From: Isoetes taiwanensis
Taxonomy: Eukaryota; Streptophyta; Lycopodiopsida; Isoetales; Isoetaceae
DNA length: 64,000 nucleotides
Assembly (NCBI GenBank): GCA_021234155.1
Contig: JAJEKV010000011.1
Coordinates: forward strand, 3,409,069-3,473,068
Direction: 5' to 3'
In this document: piece after piece, positions 59,713 to 64,000 of the stretch
How the letters are laid out: each line of letters starts with the position of its first letter
How positions within the stretch are numbered: position 1 is the stretch's first letter
Notes under the pieces: model-generated
The model's database searches: none
What the model saw: only the letters and a program-made list of their open reading frames with translations
What the model was told of the DNA's origin: nothing
Position numbers and translations under genes: made by a program

Positions 59713-59890
59713 TATAGAAAGAAAGAAAGAATGATTTTTATCGTCCATTGAGACCAATCGGCCTATGGGATTCAGAAGGAGCGCAGCAAACTTATTACTG
59801 TCCGTATTAAAAAACCCCCGTCCCGAAGGGTTTTCGAGGGAAAAAGCATGGCAGTAATAAGAACGTTGTCAAACTGTACAAGTATACATC
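59713..59890 (-). mobile_element. LINE 3' end of the older subfamily, truncated
   Basis: An AGAAAGAAAGAAAGAATG tail is followed by TTTATCGTCCATTGAGACCA and AACCCCCGTCCCGAAGGGTT, matching 54759-54890 more closely than the 47-kb copy. About 175 bp survive. Confidence 0.8.
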
Positions 59891-62200
59891 ATCATGAAAT
59901 AAATGTATATATATACAAGTTTTTGTACTTTAAATGGGTCTATGAACTATGGTTTACGAAATCTGGGAACAAAATCCAAGATTAAGAGTGACAGGAATGG
60001 TAGCATGCATCCAGTCCAAAGTCATGAAGTTTTAAGCTAAACCCTTTGCTTTATTCGAGGTGTCTTTGGCTCAGCGAAATTAAATTGCATCTCCTCTAAC
60101 AATGAGCATAGATATTTGGTAAACAGTCTACATGCATCCACACACGTCATTGATAAACAAACTCTGATAAATATTTTGTTCCCTGCTTATGAACTTCATT
60201 TATTGTCTTATTCTTTGATCATTATCCAATTTTATTCGAGGCAAATTCAACAATCGTATTACCAAATGTACAAACAAAAAGCTTGTCCTTGACTCCTGGG
60301 TCACTCGATGATAGACATTTCTGTATAGTTATACACTATTTGTAGTTGGAAGGTGCATTTTGTACTATAAATGTGTCCATGAACTATACGAACATCTGGG
60401 AATAAAATCCTCTACCTATATTAACATGCGTTGTAAGGCCCCAGAATATCATGCCTTACAATTTTGACAATGCTCTAATCCTTGCTTTATGATTACTCTA
60501 CCACTGGGTCTTCTCAACCAATTCCCTTCGCCGGAAGAATGTTGTTTATAAAGAATAGAAGTTGCAGACCTAAAATGGCAAGCATTAATATAGCCATTCT
60601 TCCTTTCAAGGATGCCAATACTGTATTTTCTGTCATAAAGATGAACGCACTGGAAATCACCAAGCATGTGGTAGATATTTGACGATGAACTAGACATGTC
60701 ACTTGTTTGCACTATTGACCGCTTGGGCCACATCAAGAACCATATCATTGCCTTGCCACGTCCCTGTCTTCAACAAAAAAGAGGCAAGCACATTTTAACA
60801 TTTACAACCCTAAACCAAAAAATAAAGAGGCAAGCACCATGGAAGTGCCAGCCACACCAATGCCGTTAATGCAACACCAAGTTGTCCTTGCTGAAACCAT
60901 AACCTGCAGTTAATTGTATTCCATGCTTCAATCCATTTTTAATCCATTGGAACATGCCATTCAAGAAGTATGAGTTGTCTAGGGGCAAGCAAGGCCTCTT
61001 GCATACGAGAAAAGACTCTCAATTGATCGCATAAAGCCAAGAATTAGATGAGACTAAATTAGGACAATGAACATGATGAAAAGAAAGAATTTGCTAGTGC
61101 ACAATAGACTAGAAACACAACAAAATATACAAAAGCGGTTTGTGAAAGCTTAATCTACAAATTTTAGGCAAGAAGATCAAAGGAGAAACGATACGAGAGA
61201 AAAATCATAGGTGGCCAAGGCTTATAGAATAACACTATAAGTCTAATATACATATCAAATGCTATTAAAACGAAGCCACATATGACCCAAGAGCTTAATA
61301 AAAATAGCTTAATAACAGAGAAATGGAAAAACTTGTAGCTTCAAACAACTGACAGATTGCCATGAACGGGATCACTGCCTACAAAGCAAAGCAGTCTTAG
61401 CCTATGGCTATATGATCAGAAAAGCCTCTTACTACACTAGGCCGCCCTTTTTATAAAGATAAAAGCTAGAAATCTGTTATTGCCAATCATTATCGCCAAT
61501 ATATATGGCGGTACAATTGCTAAATAGCTACTATTATTGTCAAACCAGAACACATGTACAATTGCTAAATGGCTACTGTTATTGCCAATCTGTATGGCAA
61601 GCACAATTGCACAAGCTCATCATGATGTTTTATTTTATCAAATGCAACTCGAGGTGTTAGCATCCAATAACGTCCATTCCGGTCGTTTCCTCGCTAGTCG
61701 CTCATCGGGTCGATATAGGTTCGGTACATGCACATGTTGTAAACTACAAAAATTCTGCAGACGCAAAGTACGAGGAGCTTGCCTTTGCAAACACAACTTG
61801 GTTCCATGCACTATACTAATTAAAAGATATGCTCGGTTTGAGTTCAATCTAAAATAATAGACTTTCATAACCATCATTTTTTCATTGCTTTCCACGGATC
61901 TCGGTTTGATACCATGGCGTGAAGCGCTTAGCATTCGAAAGGTATTGGAAGTTTATTTAAATGAGGTCAAGGTCACATTGCCCTTGAATTAAACAATTGC
62001 ATCATCGCAAATAAATTCTCAAATCCAATGCCTCATCACATGCCATGCAGTGCACATCACACAGGATGAGTCACTCTCTACAAGTGATCCAAACATGATG
62101 ATTCACTCTCTACAGGTTGGCATGCAACTTGGTGACATTCTGCAGATTCTAGATGTGAACAATAGAAAGTAGTCATCTTTAGTCACACAACAAAGCATGA
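59891..62200. other. No recognised gene
   Basis: AT-rich sequence with short frames only. A ~46-bp partial duplication (ACAATTGCTAAATRGCTACT) lies at 61512 and 61558. Nothing else supported. Confidence 0.35.
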
Positions 62201-62204
62201 TTCC

Positions 62205-62395
62205 TCTAGGTTCTCCAAGATTCTATGAATATTCCCCTAGATTTCCCAAGATTCTATGAAGATTCTCTTAGACTCTCTAAGATTCCATCAAGATTTCCCT
62301 AGATTCTCAAAAATTTCAGAAGGATTCTCCTATATTCTCAAAGATTCTCTTAAGATTCTCTTAGTTCCTCCTAGATTTTCAAAGCAAGCTATGTG
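62205..62395. repeat. Imperfect ~30-bp repeats rich in AGATTCT
   Basis: Phrases such as AAGATTCTATGAAGATTCTC and TAGATTCTCAAAG recur irregularly. Low-complexity tandem degeneration. Confidence 0.6.
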
Positions 62396-62602
62396 CCTTT
62401 GAAGGCGATTAAGCAAAGGGAAGCTTCCTAGAATGTCCACTCATAAATGCCTTAACACCTCACTACTTTTTTTATTATGAGGGTGCCACCTCACCTCCTT
62501 TAAAAAAAAAAAAAATTAATATTAGAAAGTTAATGGCTAGGATTTATGCTCACTTTTTGATCTAACGGTTAAGATCTGCTACACCAAATATTGCTGCCAT
62601 CT

Positions 62603-62699
62603 CACCATGTTCCAATACTTTGAGGTGTCGTCGCATGGACCGTCGATTTCAGATCTGGACGACTCACACGGCGACACCTCAAAGTACTAGAACATGGTG
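62603..62699. repeat. Inverted repeat, 31-bp arms, 35-bp loop
   Basis: The left arm (62603-62633, starting CACCATGTTCCAATACTTTG) and right arm (62669-62699) pair at 28 of 31 positions. The loop includes CCGTCGATTTCAGATCTGGA. It could be a small foldback element or a hairpin RNA source. No transcript evidence is available. Confidence 0.8.
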
Positions 62700-64000
62700 G
62701 GTGCTTATATAATTGTGTATATATAAAGTTTTTGTACTATCAATGGGATAAAACAATAGAAAATTTACAAAATGCCCCTATATCTTGCCAAAATTACCAA
62801 AATACCCTTAGAAATGTTGAGTTTGACTAAAATGATAATAACTTCTTTGTGACCGATCAAACATAAAAGCGATTTTCACAAATAGAAATAATAGTGAGAT
62901 ATGTCCAAGGGCGGTAGAATCATCTAAAACGGAGTTGGAATCTTCAAGTTATGGTGCTTTAAATATGGATTTCAAAAACAACTCAAAAGAGTATAACTTG
63001 TGAATTTCAACCCATATTTACAATTGAATCCGTGAAGTTTGCAACAACACTCAGGCAAATTGTATCTCTTTAATAATACCATATGTTCAAATCAATGTTG
63101 CCTCAGTAGCTTTAATAATAGCATATGTTCAAATCAAAATATGTTGCCTGCTACATGCAGAAGTTATTGAATGCATGTTCACACATCGTCCATCAAAGTC
63201 AATATCGAAATTAAAAGATACCCAGCAATGTCTTTGCAATCAAACTGTACGAGGGCGTCAAGACTCTGGTGCAAGCATCAAAATTTGAAACTTAGAGAAA
63301 TAAGTGGAAGAAATATTCTTGCATAAAAAGTAAGACGTGACCAGCCTTTTTGGCGAAGGCATTTCATTTGGACAAGCTTACTCATAGGCCCATATAATCT
63401 TGCGATATGAACAACCTCGCTTGCAATCATTCGAAATAAGTACCACAAAGAATAGGAAATGCATGTGTTGAGAAGAGCCACATAAGTGTTGGCTTGTTTT
63501 TGCATAGGGCTGGTATGTTTTCTGGCTCATTAGCCTTTTATTGACAAATACTAATGCGATCACGTCCAAAGACATCTGTAGAATCTAGGACCCAAGTACT
63601 ACTAATTCTTTCCTAATAGGACAACCTTAAGTTGATTTTAATCTCATACTGACACAAAGGACTATTGCAGACATACGATTGAATTCTACGATTGAATTTC
63701 GACCATAAATAAACATGAACTGTCATTTGTCAACCAAATCCACTAGTTAGAATCATGGAATGTAAGGAACTTATTATTTGCAATTTTAACAGTGCCACAT
63801 TTGCGTGTACAAACCATGGATGTCACCTATGCAACATCAATCAACTATTATGTTTCTTCTCAGTAATTTTCAAAGAGACAACATCAGCCACATTTTGCTT
63901 TTTATTTGCAGAGGCACATTGCCATGACCAACTTTATGAAATGGTATGGGTGCAAAGCAACATTAGGTGTGATGCTTAACATGTACAATAACTATTGGAT
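62700..64000. other. No recognised gene
   Basis: AT-rich. A ~48-bp duplication (TTTAATAATASCATATGTTC followed by AAATCAA) lies at 63069 and 63112. A 74-codon frame at 63755-63979 shows no family features. Confidence 0.35.

Overview
This window looks like nuclear DNA of a land plant. The recognisable host-derived sequences are plant families: histone H2A with an intron, cobalamin-independent methionine synthase, U-box/ARM ubiquitin ligase, pectate lyase, PDR-type ABCG transporter, LRR receptor, receptor-like kinase, polyphenol oxidase, PPR and Oberon/VEL-type PHD protein. Most are broken or partial, many keep introns, and they sit in AT-rich DNA dense with transposons of several orders. That fits a large, transposon-rich genome. 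A seed-free plant such as a fern is my guess from the overall texture; nothing here proves the lineage. I see no bacterial, organellar or viral gene cluster.

Layout. 1-8.9 kb: a CACTA-like end with a CGTCG-rich palindromic tract, a minus-strand mosaic of LRR and ABCG pseudogene pieces, a ~220-bp tandem array, a 43-bp-arm hairpin and another LRR end. 9-13.8 kb: histone H2A, an Oberon/VEL-like PHD exon, a polyphenol-oxidase fragment, two copies of an unfamiliar repeat built of 20-bp palindromes, and a decayed pogo-like transposase. 15.8-18 kb: a non-autonomous long-TIR element carrying a tandem array of perfect palindromes. 20.8-29.3 kb: a complete Ty1/Copia element (5-bp target duplication CCACC). 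Its gag is split by a 2.9-kb insert carrying PPR and methionine-synthase fragments, and its RT is broken by a 233-bp duplication with (AT)n expansions. 29.8-32.4 kb: a U-box pseudogene. 32.5-34.1 kb: a second element sharing its left end with the 2.9-kb insert but carrying other gene fragments.

34.2-45.0 kb is the richest part. A non-autonomous LTR element (target duplication GTTTT) has a 7.5-kb DNA transposon inside its 5' LTR, with 29-bp TIRs and the 6-bp duplication CTGCGG. The DNA transposon holds two convergent genes. One is a multi-exon DDE-like transposase. The other is a long protein with coiled coil, RING-like finger and FCP1/NIF-type phosphatase domain. A 310-bp MITE with a perfect 9-bp duplication has landed in the phosphatase coding sequence, and another MITE sits in the 3' LTR. 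The insertions therefore give a relative time order.

45-64 kb: foldback repeats, several 3' ends and one longer copy of a LINE family with pentanucleotide tails, a receptor-kinase pseudogene split by a long ATCT microsatellite, a pectate-lyase pseudogene, a zinc-knuckle gag remnant, another hairpin, and long stretches in which I recognise nothing.

Almost nothing here works together as a pathway. The units are transposons and their passengers. The H2A gene is the only nearly complete host gene, and its C-terminus is abnormal.
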